Source of the DNA: Diphasiastrum complanatum
Lineage: Eukaryota; Streptophyta; Lycopodiopsida; Lycopodiales; Lycopodiaceae
Direction: 5' to 3'
Length of the DNA: 64,000 nucleotides
NCBI GenBank assembly: GCA_029204225.1
Contig: MU832029.1
Coordinates: 26,742-90,741, forward strand
Shown: positions 44,041 through 56,605 of the stretch, one piece after another
Position numbering within the stretch: the stretch's first letter is position 1
How the letters are laid out: every line of letters starts with the position of its first letter
Translations under genes and position numbers: made by a program
Notes under the pieces: model-generated
What the model saw: only the letters and a program-made list of their open reading frames with translations
What the model was told of the DNA's origin: nothing
Databases searched by the model: none

Positions 44041-44577
44041 CAGACCTGTAAATTGTAAATCGTAAATATTGAAATAGCTCACACAAAATGTAAATACCAG
44101 GTTAACGTCCCTATGTTGGGAATCATCATCGACCACCACTATCCTCTGAGTTTGGATCAGTCCATAACCTCTTACAAGAGGACTCTGGACTCTGGAGCTG
44201 TGTGCATGGACTCGACTGAACTGGCTGACATTGATCTTGTCATATTAGTAAGTAACATGAGTGCAACACAGCGTGGATTCTGATATGCTATAATGGATCT
44301 TTTGCTTCTTAGTCAACACTGGGTCTACCCAAGAGAATCCGGATTTTTTCAAAATCCAGTTAGCAACTTATGCTTGGGTACTGATGAGACATAAGCAATG
44401 CTGTTTGGCTAAGATGTTTTGTTTATTGAATTTTATTTTATGTTTTGACTTAGATCCTTTGACTTTTTGAGTTGCTCGTATATTGTTTCTAAGCTTTTCA
44501 TTATGTCATCACTGACTTCTCTATATAAATTTCTGAAATTGGATCTATTCTAATTTCACAAATAGATATATATATAT
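44041..44577. other. unassigned intron DNA
   Basis: No coding similarity was found. A short (AT)n run sits at about 44564-44577, just before LINE copy H. Confidence 0.4.
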
Positions 44578-45010
44578 ACTGGGCATCTGAATATGAAGTG
44601 CTCCTTAGATTCCACCTCAGATAGTGGACACATCTGGCAAATCCGCTCCTGAAAGCGCCCAATCTCAATCATGAGCTGATGTGATGAAACTCCGCAATGA
44701 ACCATTACGAATCTCAGACGATGCGATAGTCCTGAATTTAAGTAGCATGGTAGAACTAGGGAGCCTGCTATATCCAACTCCAAAAAATGAGTCCAATAGT
44801 AGTTGGCTTTGACCTCGAGGTAGCCCTGCTATGCTCGACCCATATATGCTCTGTATAGGAACCATCTAATGTAGTTGTGAGTGCCCAGTGGGAGGTCCGT
44901 GATAGGGATGCCAAGTGTGTCAAGTAGATGCATGGCCTGGGAAAACCATGATAATCGAAAACCTTGAGTATGAAGATTCTGAGATGAGGTGAGTGCTACT
45001 TGTGTGTCTC
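44578..45010 (-). mobile_element. LINE copy H: RT C-terminal fragment
   Basis: On the minus strand are QNLHTQGFRLSWFSQAMHLL, then LPLGTHNYIRWFLYRAYMG, and 44783-44578 with SGLSHRLRFVMVHCGVSSHQ, a knuckle RICQMC...HFIFRC, and CPVY. It is cut on both sides: left at an (AT)n run, right at a fusion with gypsy RT. Confidence 0.8.
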
Positions 45011-45225
45011 TTATAGGCATGAGTTCCCCATTCTGTGGCAAATGTTGTCTTGTGTTGATCCTAGGTGCAATTTTCACTTGATTGTAGCTGCTGAAGCCGT
45101 CCAGAAAACTGTAAGCTTCTGCTCCTGCTAGTCGATCTAGGAGACTCTCCATGAAGGGTAGAGGAAAGTGATCCTTCTTTGTAACCGCATTAAGTGCCTT
45201 CAAATTTACACAGATTTGCGAAAAT
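45011..45225 (-). pseudogene. Ty3/gypsy reverse transcriptase fragment
   Basis: The minus frame reads ALNAVTKKDHFPLPFMESLL, then DRLAGAEAYSFLDGFSSYNQ, a classical gypsy RT block (KLNxxTKKDxFPLP...FLDxxSGYxQ). The catalytic YxDD block is absent. It joins LINE copy H in frame at 45010 by chance. Confidence 0.85.
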
Positions 45226-45248
45226 CCAAAGCTTAGAATGTATGTTGA

Positions 45249-45380
45249 ATGGTTTGCTTGTTGACTATAGAGAAAAAGAGATCAGATGATGAGGACACCT
45301 GGGAAAAGGAAGACGACTTGAGGCTTAGATTCCTTGGTTTTCTCCCATGGAAAGATGTTTTTATGGGGGAGGGAATGCTA
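45249..45380 (+). pseudogene. gypsy polyprotein C-terminus (+ strand)
   Basis: The + frame reads DDEDTWEKEDDLRLRF and WKDVFMGEGML, resembling the chromodomain end of gypsy polyproteins. The purine-rich GGGGGAGGGAATG at about 45366 could be its polypurine tract. Confidence 0.5.
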
Positions 45381-45831
45381 TGTACCATAACGGTACGCCC
45401 TTCAGTGATGGCCTCGCAAGGGGCAAGACGCAGGTCTGGTGTTATCGACATATTTAGTACCACGCATCTCCATCCTAGGTGGTCACATGTCGCCGGTGGG
45501 ACCGTGCTTGGACCCACTATGCTATGCCTATATAGTGGTGGGGCTTCCCTTTTGCCATTCACTTAGTCTACCCAGGAGTTGGTGGATGGAGAGCATGTGC
45601 AGTAGCCAGGATATATCTCCAGACTAGGAGATGTATGCTAGGGAGAGCCAATATGAGACGCTAGTTATCGCCGAAGGCTTGACTAGGCATGTGGATGTCG
45701 ATAACTTCAGTGCACGGGGGTGTGTCGGCTGTGACCCTATGGATGGGCGGATACAATGCATTGTCACTGGTATGGGGTGTGCGTCAACCTTCAAGGCAAT
45801 TGGAGATCCAAGGGAGTCATAACAGTGAGTC
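45381..45831 (+). repeat. possible gypsy LTR
   Basis: It starts TGTACCATAACGG directly after the purine run and contains CTATGCCTATATAGTGG (TATA-like). There is no second copy for comparison, so the end is a guess. Confidence 0.35.
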
Positions 45832-45965
45832 AGTGGGTATGATGTATATTCTAGTAGCATAGTCGGCCCAAATGTGGAGGTCATTCTAGTAGAGGTGGTG
45901 GGGTATAAGGAACAAACTCATGCCAAAAAGCACTAGAGGAAGAGCTGAAAAGAAGGTCGTCAACT
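45832..45965 (-). mobile_element. LINE fragment (linker before RT), minus strand
   Basis: The wording ATAGTCGGCCCAAATGTGG...CTAGTAGAGGTGGTGGGG...CTCATGCCAAAAAGCACTAGAGGAAG matches 61070-61165 of copy P. It is the segment before the RT domain. Confidence 0.7.
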
Positions 45966-46414
45966 TGAGGGGCTCCCCTGAAATACTCAAACAACGCCAG
46001 AAAGAATATCATAGAACCACCAGAACAAAGAAGATAACGTACCTACGATCACTTTGCCAAAGGTTGATCGACTTTTTAGATTCCCCTTCCTCCTTTTTCT
46101 GGAAGCACTTCACCAGACACTCTTCGACATAGCCCCCATATCAACCGAATCCTGGATCGAATATGCCACGAAACTATATACCATGGACTCTCTTCCTACC
46201 TTACTCTCACCGCGACCTACCCACTGCTCGCTTTTTTTTACTCCACACATGTTGGTGGTCAAGCTTTGATACTTCTTCTTAGAGATAGAGAGATAGATAT
46301 ACTAGTTCTTTTCTTTTCATTAGTAAATAAGTCCGTAAATTGAGAATGCTCCTCACATTTTGTACTCTCTTTTGTCTTATGTACCTTTGGGTACCAAAAG
46401 ACGTTAATAATAAT

Positions 46415-46417
<3 letters not shown>
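45966..46417 (+). mobile_element. LINE copy on the + strand with internal deletion
   Basis: 45966-46257 encodes the linker before RT in sense on the + strand (KQRQKEYHRTTRTKKITYL, SWIEYATKLYT, LSPRPTHCSLF). It then jumps to the family 3' UTR and ends in TTGTCTTAT, a stem-loop and GACGTTAATAATAATAATT before (CT)n. The RT is absent. It is the only clear sense-oriented copy in the ABCC gene. Confidence 0.8.
46374..46402 (+). other. 3' terminal stem-loop of the + strand LINE copy
   Basis: GTC and GAC close the structure. GTACC pairs with GGTAC around TTTG. Confidence 0.75.
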
Positions 46418-46502
<85 letters not shown>

Positions 46503-46532
46503 CGCGCGCGCGCGCCTGCGCGTGTGCACACC
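46418..46532. repeat. (CT)n tract followed by a CG-alternating run
   Basis: About 41 CT units form the 3' tail side of the + strand LINE copy. CGCACGCGCGCGCGCGCCTG follows at about 46500-46519, an alternating purine-pyrimidine run of the kind that can adopt Z-DNA. Confidence 0.9.
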
Positions 46533-46609
46533 CCATCTGCCGCCCGCCATAGGCGGGCACACTTCGCTAGTTACAATTTATTTATAATTCACTTACAAAG
46601 ATCACCACA

Positions 46610-46900
46610 GGCCGGTGACTCCGTGATGACAAAACTAGGGTATTGGGCACGCAAACTGTGTGCGGTCTCCCAGGCAACATCTGCAAGAGGTCTTCCATTT
46701 CAAGCAACTAAACAAGATCAGGTTACGCAGACGTTTCTCTCGCCTATCCAATATCCTTGTTGGCTCATGGATCTCCTCTCCATGCTCCTGAATAGAGTCA
46801 CACACCTCCATACACCGGAGCTGTCGACAACTAATGTTTCTTTTGCAACCAGCAGTAAACATATCAAACAGAAACAAACGTACATACACTTACCACATAT
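46610..46900 (-). pseudogene. gypsy chromodomain-like fragment
   Basis: On the minus strand, in shifting frames, are RILDRREKRLRNLILF, CLVAWNGRPLADVAWE and TAHSLRAQYPSF. This order (ILDRR..., LV.W.G.P..D..WE) is the C-terminal end of chromovirus polyproteins. Confidence 0.5.
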
Positions 46901-48269
46901 TCTTACAAGGAACCTCACATAACTGAGGTCCATGATCAGACATCCTGGAGGCACATCGGGCTCACCTCAAAGTGAATGGATTCTACTCGTGCACATGAGT
47001 ACCCTGAGCGATGTAGAGCTTCCATGCTACGTGCCAACATATCTCAAGTACCACATCAAAACATGCCAAACACATTATCATAAAATCTAGCATTTTTGTT
47101 TTTTTTTTTGCCTCTGAATGGCTAATGGCATACCCACAACCCTGAAACCTCCCCTAATAGTACCCTTTCCATCATCCCTCATGATGGTGTACTAGTATAG
47201 GGATGGTTGTGTGCTCACAGTCAACCTTTCAATCAAAGTCAAGTACGTTATAGGAGGACCTAGTGTCAAATAGAACACACACATCCTTACCACACATTGT
47301 CCAGTCATAACAATCAAGAAGTACTTGGAAATTGATACATGTGTTGCGTCATTTTAAACAATTGTGGCAAAAGAAATAACATCAACCTTACCTGATCATC
47401 GACACTTTCACAAGATGATGAGTACTTCCCTGTAGTTCATCCTGCTCGAGCTCTTCAATAGCCATGGGTGCTCGTGCCTGCTTCACTAGAAAATTGCATG
47501 AAGTCCGCATTGGATTCCATGGACATTCCTTCCACATGCATCTTCTTTGGACATTAGACCGCCCATACAATCCTACGTCCTCGGAAGCCCCTGCTCCTCC
47601 TTTCAGGTCACTTCAAACTTGCCTTTGCAAAAATTAAATTTTAAACCTTTTGAGCCTCTCGTCACCCCAAGACCCAAAAAAACCGCCTAAGGCCAAGGTT
47701 CACCACTAACCTTATTAGCATGTTTCAAACATAGAGCTATCTGAACTGCTCCTTGGAGATTATGAGTCTGCTTCTATACAATGAAGGGTCTTGAGACTTC
47801 CATGCAAGTCCTCCACGACATGAAACACTTGAACAATCATACCGCTTCCGGTTCCTGGAGGATCTTGATGTTTTAACTATTCAAGGATTTGTTGAAACAT
47901 GGCCTCCATAGCACCTACCCTGGCAGCAACTTCTAAAAAAACAGCAGAAACCCTAGAACAACTTGCAGAGGGCTATTTTCACACAAATTTGTAGGCTGAA
48001 TACACCTGAAAACTGCCTAAAAGATCTCCAGAACAAGTCGCAATCAGTGTAGGAACTATCCACATTACAATAGCAAAAAACCAGCTACAAAGCTAACTAA
48101 AATCCGGAAAAATCAGCGATTTAAGCCCAAACCAGGGCAGTGACTGAAATCTACATGCCTGCATTGAAACCTAACCCTACAAACAAGTCTACAACTACTA
48201 TTTTAAGGGCTATTTAGGCCATTTTCAGACCTGCAAACATGTGAGCAAAGTTTCAACAACCTGCTGCCC
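46901..48269 (-). mobile_element. degenerate retroelement DNA with possible gypsy gag start
   Basis: On the minus strand near 47911 one frame begins MEAMFQQILE and continues LKHQDPPGTGSGM after a stop, which resembles the start of gypsy gag. To its right (47912-48269) the AT-rich sequence would be leader. No primer binding site or LTR was recognised and the rest (46901-47870) shows nothing clear. Confidence 0.3.
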
Positions 48270-49113
48270 GATCTAGTCCCATATCTAGAGGTGAAGCCGG
48301 AGAAAATTAGTGTCTGCATGAAATTCTGTCTGTCTGGAGCTTGTGCGGGCGTGGAAATCCCCTGCTAGTAAAATTTAACCCTGCTTAGAAAAGATAGCAA
48401 TATCATCTGAGAGTGCCTGAAATGGGTCCCCACCAAATTCAGCAAACGCTGAAGTTCGGGCAGCTCCTATACCCGGGAGCCCTGAGTTCCTATTGTGAGA
48501 GGAGATCGAAATATCTCGGTTTGCCGTCGATAAAAACAACCCTTTGTCCTTTTTCTTTTGCTTCTTGAATAGTCTTTTTTCTTGCCAACCATTGAGTGTT
48601 TGTCAAATCATCATCCATATAAATGAAGGTGCTTTTAAGCTTTGCCCTAAGTCAAAGGGCTGCACTGCGTTGTTGAAGAGAAAGAAATTTGATATATAAA
48701 ACATTGTCATCAAACTTACTATGCCATGCTGTATCAAAACCATCAGCAACGTGAAATAACTTGGAAACAAGTAAATTTGTAGCGTCTTCTCTTGGTTTTC
48801 CTTCGTTGGCAATGCCTCTTACTCTAATGTTGAAAGCTTTTTTGGCCCTTCTAGCTTGCTCATCCAAACTCTCATTTGCTGCCAGCGATGAAGGAAGCAC
48901 CTCCATCGCTGGAGGTGAAGATGGCCGCAGCCCCTCCATCGTTGATGATGGAGGGGACTTCTCCTCCATCACTGACAGTGTCAGTGATGGAGGGGGAGAT
49001 GTGATCAATAAGGGGGGAAGGGGGGGGGCGTAGGGGCACCCCCCTTCTTCTTAGGCGCCATGGAGGAAGGGCGGAGCAGCAGCAGCGATGGAGAAGGGCG
49101 GAGCAGCAACAAC

Positions 49114-49116
<3 letters not shown>
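48270..49116 (-). mobile_element. LINE copy I: ORF1 with deleted coiled coil, joined to an endonuclease piece
   Basis: In sense order: ORF1 from MAPKKKGGAPTP (49066) through a shortened N-terminus to DEQARRAKKAFNIRVRGIAN and beyond (48652; continuing in another frame to about 48500), then a jump to an endonuclease part (48455-48270; DFHARTSSRQTE-like). The coiled coil seen at residues 56-160 of copy L is missing. The 5' side abuts (GA)n at 49117; the 3' end is lost. Confidence 0.75.
48652..49066 (-). pseudogene. LINE I ORF1, coiled coil deleted
   Basis: The sense strand reads MAPKKKGGAPTPPPPPLIDH at the start (49066), then a Ser/Pro/Asp-rich part, then NESLDEQARRAKKAFNIRVR, FDTAWHSKFDDNVLYIKF and the block SLQQRSAAL before a frame break. 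The fusion of N-terminus and RNA-binding domain without the trimerising coil would probably not support a working ORF1 protein. Confidence 0.7.

Positions 49117-49173
<57 letters not shown>
49117..49173. repeat. (GA)n spacer between LINE I and LINE J
   Basis: About 28 GA units lie between the 5' leader of copy I and the 3' end of copy J (AGCTTTATGAATGTC). Confidence 0.95.
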
Positions 49174-51859
<2,686 letters not shown>

Positions 51860-51870
51860 GAGAGAGAGAG

Positions 51871-51904
<34 letters not shown>

Positions 51905-51934
51905 AGAATTAGAATTAGAATTATTATTATTAAC
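51860..51934. repeat. (GA)n, (AATTAG)n and (ATT)n, 3' tail side of LINE L
   Basis: About 20 GA units (one GC) are followed by four AATTAG units and four ATT units that lead into AACGTC of copy L. On the sense strand the tail thus reads (AAT)n, (CTAATT)n, (CT)n. The + strand copy at 46403-46418 shares the (AAT)n part. Confidence 0.9.
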
Positions 51935-51963
51935 GTCTTTTGGTGCCCAGGGGAACATAAGAC
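51935..51963 (-). other. 3' terminal stem-loop of LINE L
   Basis: GTC and GAC close the structure. In the RNA GU.CCC pairs with GGG.AC with one mismatch. Confidence 0.65.
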
Positions 51964-52144
51964 AAAAGAGAGTACAAAATGTGAGAAGCATTGTCCGCAT
52001 AAGGACTTATTTACCAATGAAAAGACAGTAAAACTAAAACTAAAATATCGATCTCTCTGTCTCTAAGAGAAAAAGTATCCAAGCTTGACCACCAGCTGGT
52101 GAGGGTACAAAGCAAGAGCTTAACCACCTGCTCCGCGGAGGAAA

Positions 52145-55100
52145 CTAGCTACGAGCAAGCTGAAAGTAATGAGTGATGGTAGTAGTGGGTCGTGATGTAG
52201 GCTGGTGGGAGGCGTATGAAGATCTAGTAGCACTGGATCGAGCCGAAACTCTCTGTGTCTTCGATCTTCGGACGGGGACGTCAAAATCCGCAACCGAAAT
52301 ATCCACTCTGTCTCGCTTCTGGAAGAACTGAGTAATGTGAGCCTGACTGGAATCCATATCTGAGAGCGTAGGTAGAAGTGAAGCTCGTAAAATATACATC
52401 TCTCTCAAAAGAAGACCCACACATCTAGCATCTGGATACTCGAGGAAGGAGCTCAACGTGAGGGGAATATCTCGGTATAAACAATGGTATCGTCCTCTAA
52501 TCTCATAGTATACTGGGCAGCGAAAGATGAAATGAAACTCATCTTCCACCTCCTGAAGAGAACAAAGCTGACATATCCGCTGCAATCTGGGAGTGTCTGT
52601 GTATCTACCTGTCTCGATAGCAAGCTGATGAGAAGAGACTCGAAGCTGTCCTATACGATATCTCAGACCAAAAGATAGCGTCTGTGTAAGATAAACTGGA
52701 AGAATAGGCAAGCCCGAAACGTCCAGCCGTAAAAGATGTGTGCCATAATAATGTAGCTTGACCCTATCTGGATCAGGATGTGACCATATAGTGCGTATGT
52801 AGCTCCGGTAGATCTGCTGTCTGATATAAGCATGGGTTCCATTCGGAAGATCAAGTGCGGATAAACCCCAAGTCTGAAGAAGGGCTGAGACACTGCGATA
52901 CCAAGAGTGCTTGGCTCCCTGATCTGCAATGGTACAAGATGAAGTGAGAGCAACAACAATGTATCTGGAGGTATCTAGATCTGATACCCTGTGAAGAAAG
53001 GTGATGATCTGAAACATAGCACCAACAACTAATGGAGGAGAAGCAAACTCGGCTAGTATGATATCATGTGGTACTGAGGGCTTAGCCCGGATTATCCTAC
53101 TGAGCATGAGAATCTGGATACGAGTAAGATCTCTCCATGTATCGCGTGATAAATCAGGGCACCAAGTCTCAGCCGAATATAGCACAACTGGGGAGACAGT
53201 AGCAGAAAATAGTAGGCATCTGGTAGCAGGATCCTGCACATAATAAGTAGAGCAAAATCTCTCCATATGCACAAGAGCGGTATGCCCCTTGCGGAGCCTG
53301 GCGGTGGCTGCTGGTCGAAAAGTGAGTAGCGGACCAGAGAAAAGAACTCCCAAATAGGTGTAGGAGGTCACGATCTCAATCGGTAGCCCGTCATAATAGA
53401 AAATCACATCTCTCATATGCTGTCTGTTGGTGTTAAACACCATAATCTTAGTCTTCTTAAGGTTAACCGTCAATCCCCAACGCTGGCAAAAGTGATGTAA
53501 AGCAGAAAGGTGACTCTGTAAACCAGCTGCAGAGGATGAGAGGAGAACCACATCATCAGCGTACAAGAGAATGGGGATAATAATGTCTGCTAGGGGACAG
53601 CCCTCTCCACCTTCCTCACGAATAATCCGCTCGAGGTCATCTATATATAGTGCAAAAAGAGTGGGTGATAAGGGGCAACCCTGCTTCACCCCAATGGTAG
53701 AATGTATCTGTGAGGACCAGCCACTACCATCTCTGAAACGTGCCAAGACTCGCTCATATAAAGTAATGATCGCAGCAATAGTATCCTCTGAAAAGCCAAG
53801 TGAAGACAGTCTCTGGAAAAGAAGATGTCGTGGAACAGAGTCAAAAGCTTTGCGAAAATCCACAAAGCAACAGTAAATTCTCTGTTTCCGATGTCGAGCC
53901 TCCTCAATAATGCATCTCAAAATGAAGATCTGGTCTGAAGTAGAATATCCCGGTCTGAAACCAGCTTGACCCATAGCGTGTAAACCCTCAGTTTCAGCAA
54001 AAGATCCAGTGACTGTCTGTAGTATAGAGCCATATATCTTAGCTAGAGTGTGGCCAATCATAATGGTGCGGTAGTTTCCTACATTCATGGGATCACCTGC
54101 CTTGAGGATGGGGTGAAGGATATTAGTACACCAAGCCGTAGGAAAACCAGAAGTAACAGTTGTGTTAAAAACATGAGCAATGTAAGGGGAGATGAGATGT
54201 GCTACGGGCTTTAGGAAGTCTACACTTAAGGAGTCATAGTCAGTGGCTTTATTTAGTTTGGCATGTTTAATGGCGTTTTCAACCATGTCAGGGGTGAAAA
54301 GTGAGCAGTGGTCAGGTCTCGGTGAGAGTGAGGTAGGAGGAGAGTCCGTGGTATATAACTCCGTGGCATACTCGATCCAGGATTCGATGGCTATGGGGGC
54401 CAATGTTGAAGAGTGTCTGGTGAAATGTTTCCAGAAAAAAGAGGAGGAGGGTGAATCTAAAGAGTTGATCATTTTTTGGCAGAGTGATTGTAGGTACTTG
54501 ATCTTCTTTGTTCTGGTGGTTCTATGATATTCTTTCTGGCATTGTTTGAGTGTGGCAGGGGAGTGTGACCTGGCATATGTCACATGATTGTGAAGAGAGC
54601 GGCATTCTGCATCATACCATCTGTTGTGAACACTTCTGTGAGATGATGTCGTTTTGGTGGGGAAGGATGAGGAAGCAGCAGCTAAGAGGGATGTAGAGAG
54701 AAAAGTGGCTTGCTGGTCAATTGGTGCCATGAACGGGAAGTTAGCGAGTAGTTGGGATAAGATTGTGGTGTAATTAGTGAATCCAGATTGGGTGAAAGGA
54801 ATACGTTTATGAGTGGGAAGAGAGCAAGAAATTTGCAAAGAAGAGGTTATGTGACCAAGTGAGATGTGTAAGAGTGAGTGATCGGAAATGGTAGGGGGTG
54901 TGATGGAGAAATCAGAAATGTGAGAGATCAAAGCAGGTGATCCAATGAAGTAGTCGACCACACTATGTCCTCCACCATGAGGATAGCATGTATATGCTGA
55001 TGAGGAAGGCCACTGTGTGAGGCCATTCAAAATGGCAAGAGCGTGTGTCTCTGCTAGAGTGATCAACTGCTCCCCGAAAGATGTAGCTGGAGTGTCTGCA

Positions 55101-55648
55101 TCCTGTGATACCCGGTCTAGCCCCATATCCAAAGGGTAAAGCCTGAGAAGATCCGTAGCTGCATGAAATTCGGTTTGTCTAGAGCTTGTGCGGGCGTTGA
55201 AATCACCTGCTAGTAAAATGGAACCCTGCTGAGAAAAGATAGCAATATCATCTGAGAGAGCCTGAAAAGGGTCCTTGCCAAACTCAGCAAACACTGAGGT
55301 CTGTGGAGCAAAATAGCATACAACTATATAGATGTCCTGAGGTAATCCCAATAGTGAGCCAATAATGTGTAACCAAATATAGCGAGCGTATGGATCTTGT
55401 TTAACCATCTGAACTGTGGTGTCTCTGTATAAACAAGCTACTCCTCCAGATCCTCGACAAGTTTTTCCCCTAACAAATGGACGAAAAGCAGAATGCCAAG
55501 AGTACTCCTGTATATTTGGAAGAGGATGATATAAGGACTCATGAGTTTCAGCCAACAACAAAATGTCGCATTTTCTAATAAAATCAGCAAAGTCTCCGGC
55601 TGATGACGAAGATAAAAAACCATTACAATTCCAGAAGCCAAGTCTCAA
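52145..55648 (-). CDS. LINE L ORF2: endonuclease, reverse transcriptase, CCHC (1167 aa)
   Basis: Residues 1-260 form an APE-type endonuclease: FWNCNG (Asn 7 or 9), LLLAETHES (Glu 34), LLAGDFNART (Asp 149, Asn 151), HSVVDYF (Asp 232) and ISDHSLL (Asp 256, His 257). Residues about 500-770 form the reverse transcriptase: GDPMNVGNYRTIM, QAGFRPGYSTSDQIF, CCFVDFRKAFDSVP (Asp 597), GVKQGCPLSPTLF, LLYADDVVLL (Asp 698, Asp 699), TYLGVLF. A CCHC knuckle follows at Cys1026, Cys1029, His1039, Cys1044, with CPVYYEIRGRYHCLY after it. There is no RNase H. The protein would nick target DNA and copy LINE RNA in place. All catalytic residues expected for the family are present. Confidence 0.95.
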   Translation of the reverse strand: MRLGFWNCNGFLSSSSAGDFADFIRKCDILLLAETHESLYHPLPNIQEYSWHSAFRPFVRGKTCRGSGGVACLYRDTTVQMVKQDPYARYIWLHIIGSLLGLPQDIYIVVCYFAPQTSVFAEFGKDPFQALSDDIAIFSQQGSILLAGDFNARTSSRQTEFHAATDLLRLYPLDMGLDRVSQDADTPATSFGEQLITLAETHALAILNGLTQWPSSSAYTCYPHGGGHSVVDYFIGSPALISHISDFSITPPTISDHSLLHISLGHITSSLQISCSLPTHKRIPFTQSGFTNYTTILSQLLANFPFMAPIDQQATFLSTSLLAAASSSFPTKTTSSHRSVHNRWYDAECRSLHNHVTYARSHSPATLKQCQKEYHRTTRTKKIKYLQSLCQKMINSLDSPSSSFFWKHFTRHSSTLAPIAIESWIEYATELYTTDSPPTSLSPRPDHCSLFTPDMVENAIKHAKLNKATDYDSLSVDFLKPVAHLISPYIAHVFNTTVTSGFPTAWCTNILHPILKAGDPMNVGNYRTIMIGHTLAKIYGSILQTVTGSFAETEGLHAMGQAGFRPGYSTSDQIFILRCIIEEARHRKQRIYCCFVDFRKAFDSVPRHLLFQRLSSLGFSEDTIAAIITLYERVLARFRDGSGWSSQIHSTIGVKQGCPLSPTLFALYIDDLERIIREEGGEGCPLADIIIPILLYADDVVLLSSSAAGLQSHLSALHHFCQRWGLTVNLKKTKIMVFNTNRQHMRDVIFYYDGLPIEIVTSYTYLGVLFSGPLLTFRPAATARLRKGHTALVHMERFCSTYYVQDPATRCLLFSATVSPVVLYSAETWCPDLSRDTWRDLTRIQILMLSRIIRAKPSVPHDIILAEFASPPLVVGAMFQIITFLHRVSDLDTSRYIVVALTSSCTIADQGAKHSWYRSVSALLQTWGLSALDLPNGTHAYIRQQIYRSYIRTIWSHPDPDRVKLHYYGTHLLRLDVSGLPILPVYLTQTLSFGLRYRIGQLRVSSHQLAIETGRYTDTPRLQRICQLCSLQEVEDEFHFIFRCPVYYEIRGRYHCLYRDIPLTLSSFLEYPDARCVGLLLREMYILRASLLPTLSDMDSSQAHITQFFQKRDRVDISVADFDVPVRRSKTQRVSARSSATRSSYASHQPTSRPTTTITHYFQLARS

Positions 55649-55696
55649 ATTGGTAGGGGATCTCGGGTAGCTTCTATATCCGGGGGCCCCTAGTTC

Positions 55697-56605
55697 CTAT
55701 TGTGGAAGGTCGAAAAATCTCGGTTTCCCGTCAATAAAAACAACCCTTTGCCCTTTCTCTTTCGCTTCAAGGATAATCTTTTTTCTTGCCAACCATTGAG
55801 TATTTGTTAAGTCATCATCCATATAAATGAAAGTACCTTTAAGCTTTGCCCTAAGCCGAAGGGCAGCATTGCGTTGTGAAAGCGAGCGGAACTTGATAAA
55901 CAAAACATTGTCATCAAATTTACTGCGCCAAGCAGTATCAAAACCGTCAGCCACATGAGATAACTTGGAAATGAGCAAATCCGTAGCTTCTTCCAACGGT
56001 TTTCCACCATTGGCAATGCCTCTTACTCTAATGTTAAAGGCTTTTTTGGCCCTTCTGGCTTGTTCACCCAAAACTGTCTCCAAATCGTTTTCCTTCGGAA
56101 AAGATGAAATCTGAGAGTGATTACCTTGCTTAAGGATCGATGTCGTTTCTTCAACCTGTTTTGCGAGTGATGAGAGTTTGCTGCCCATATCATCCGGTTT
56201 GAAGAGTGCTGCCCACGTTTTCGTTTCCTCGACTTGTTTCTCCAAGCTATTGATCTTGTTGGAAGTCTCCTCCAAGGCACTTTTTTCTGCAATTCGTTGC
56301 TTAAGATATATATTTTCTTGCTCAAGCTGCTCCACACGTTCCGTGACACCAAAAAGATCCTTAGCTAACTTGCTATTTTCAGCTTCAAAGAGGTGTAGTT
56401 GTTTCTTAAGTCCAAGAATTTCTTGCCGGATAAAACTAAGATCATAAGCAAAAAGACTTTCGATAGGTTTGGAAGGAGTGTAGTCAATGGCAGCCATGTT
56501 GATAGTTTCTGTCACCGAAGACGGCTCCTCCATCACTACCGGTGATGGGGGGGTGTCCAACAGGGAGGGGGGTGTAAGAACACCCTCCTTTTTCTTAGGT
56601 GCCAT
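55697..56605 (-). CDS. LINE L ORF1 protein (302 aa)
   Basis: It starts MAPKKKEGVLTPP. Residues 1-50 are Pro/Ser/Thr-rich. Residues about 56-160 are a heptad-rich coiled coil (ILGLKKQLHLFEAENSKLAK; VEQLEQENIYLKQRI; INSLEKQVEETKTW). Residues about 185-302 form a folded domain with NIRVRGIANGGKP, DDNVLFIKFRS, LRLRAKLKGTFIYMDDDLTN and VVFIDGKPRFF. The layout matches L1 ORF1p-type RNA chaperones that assemble as coiled-coil trimers; direct homology needs a profile search. The C-terminal MDDDLT block is shared with copies B, I and P. Confidence 0.9.
   Translation of the reverse strand: MAPKKKEGVLTPPSLLDTPPSPVVMEEPSSVTETINMAAIDYTPSKPIESLFAYDLSFIRQEILGLKKQLHLFEAENSKLAKDLFGVTERVEQLEQENIYLKQRIAEKSALEETSNKINSLEKQVEETKTWAALFKPDDMGSKLSSLAKQVEETTSILKQGNHSQISSFPKENDLETVLGEQARRAKKAFNIRVRGIANGGKPLEEATDLLISKLSHVADGFDTAWRSKFDDNVLFIKFRSLSQRNAALRLRAKLKGTFIYMDDDLTNTQWLARKKIILEAKEKGQRVVFIDGKPRFFDLPQ

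Noticed and set aside
46500-46532. CG-alternating run as a regulatory element
   Set aside because: It is a simple-sequence extension of the neighbouring (CT)n; Z-DNA potential alone is no evidence for function.
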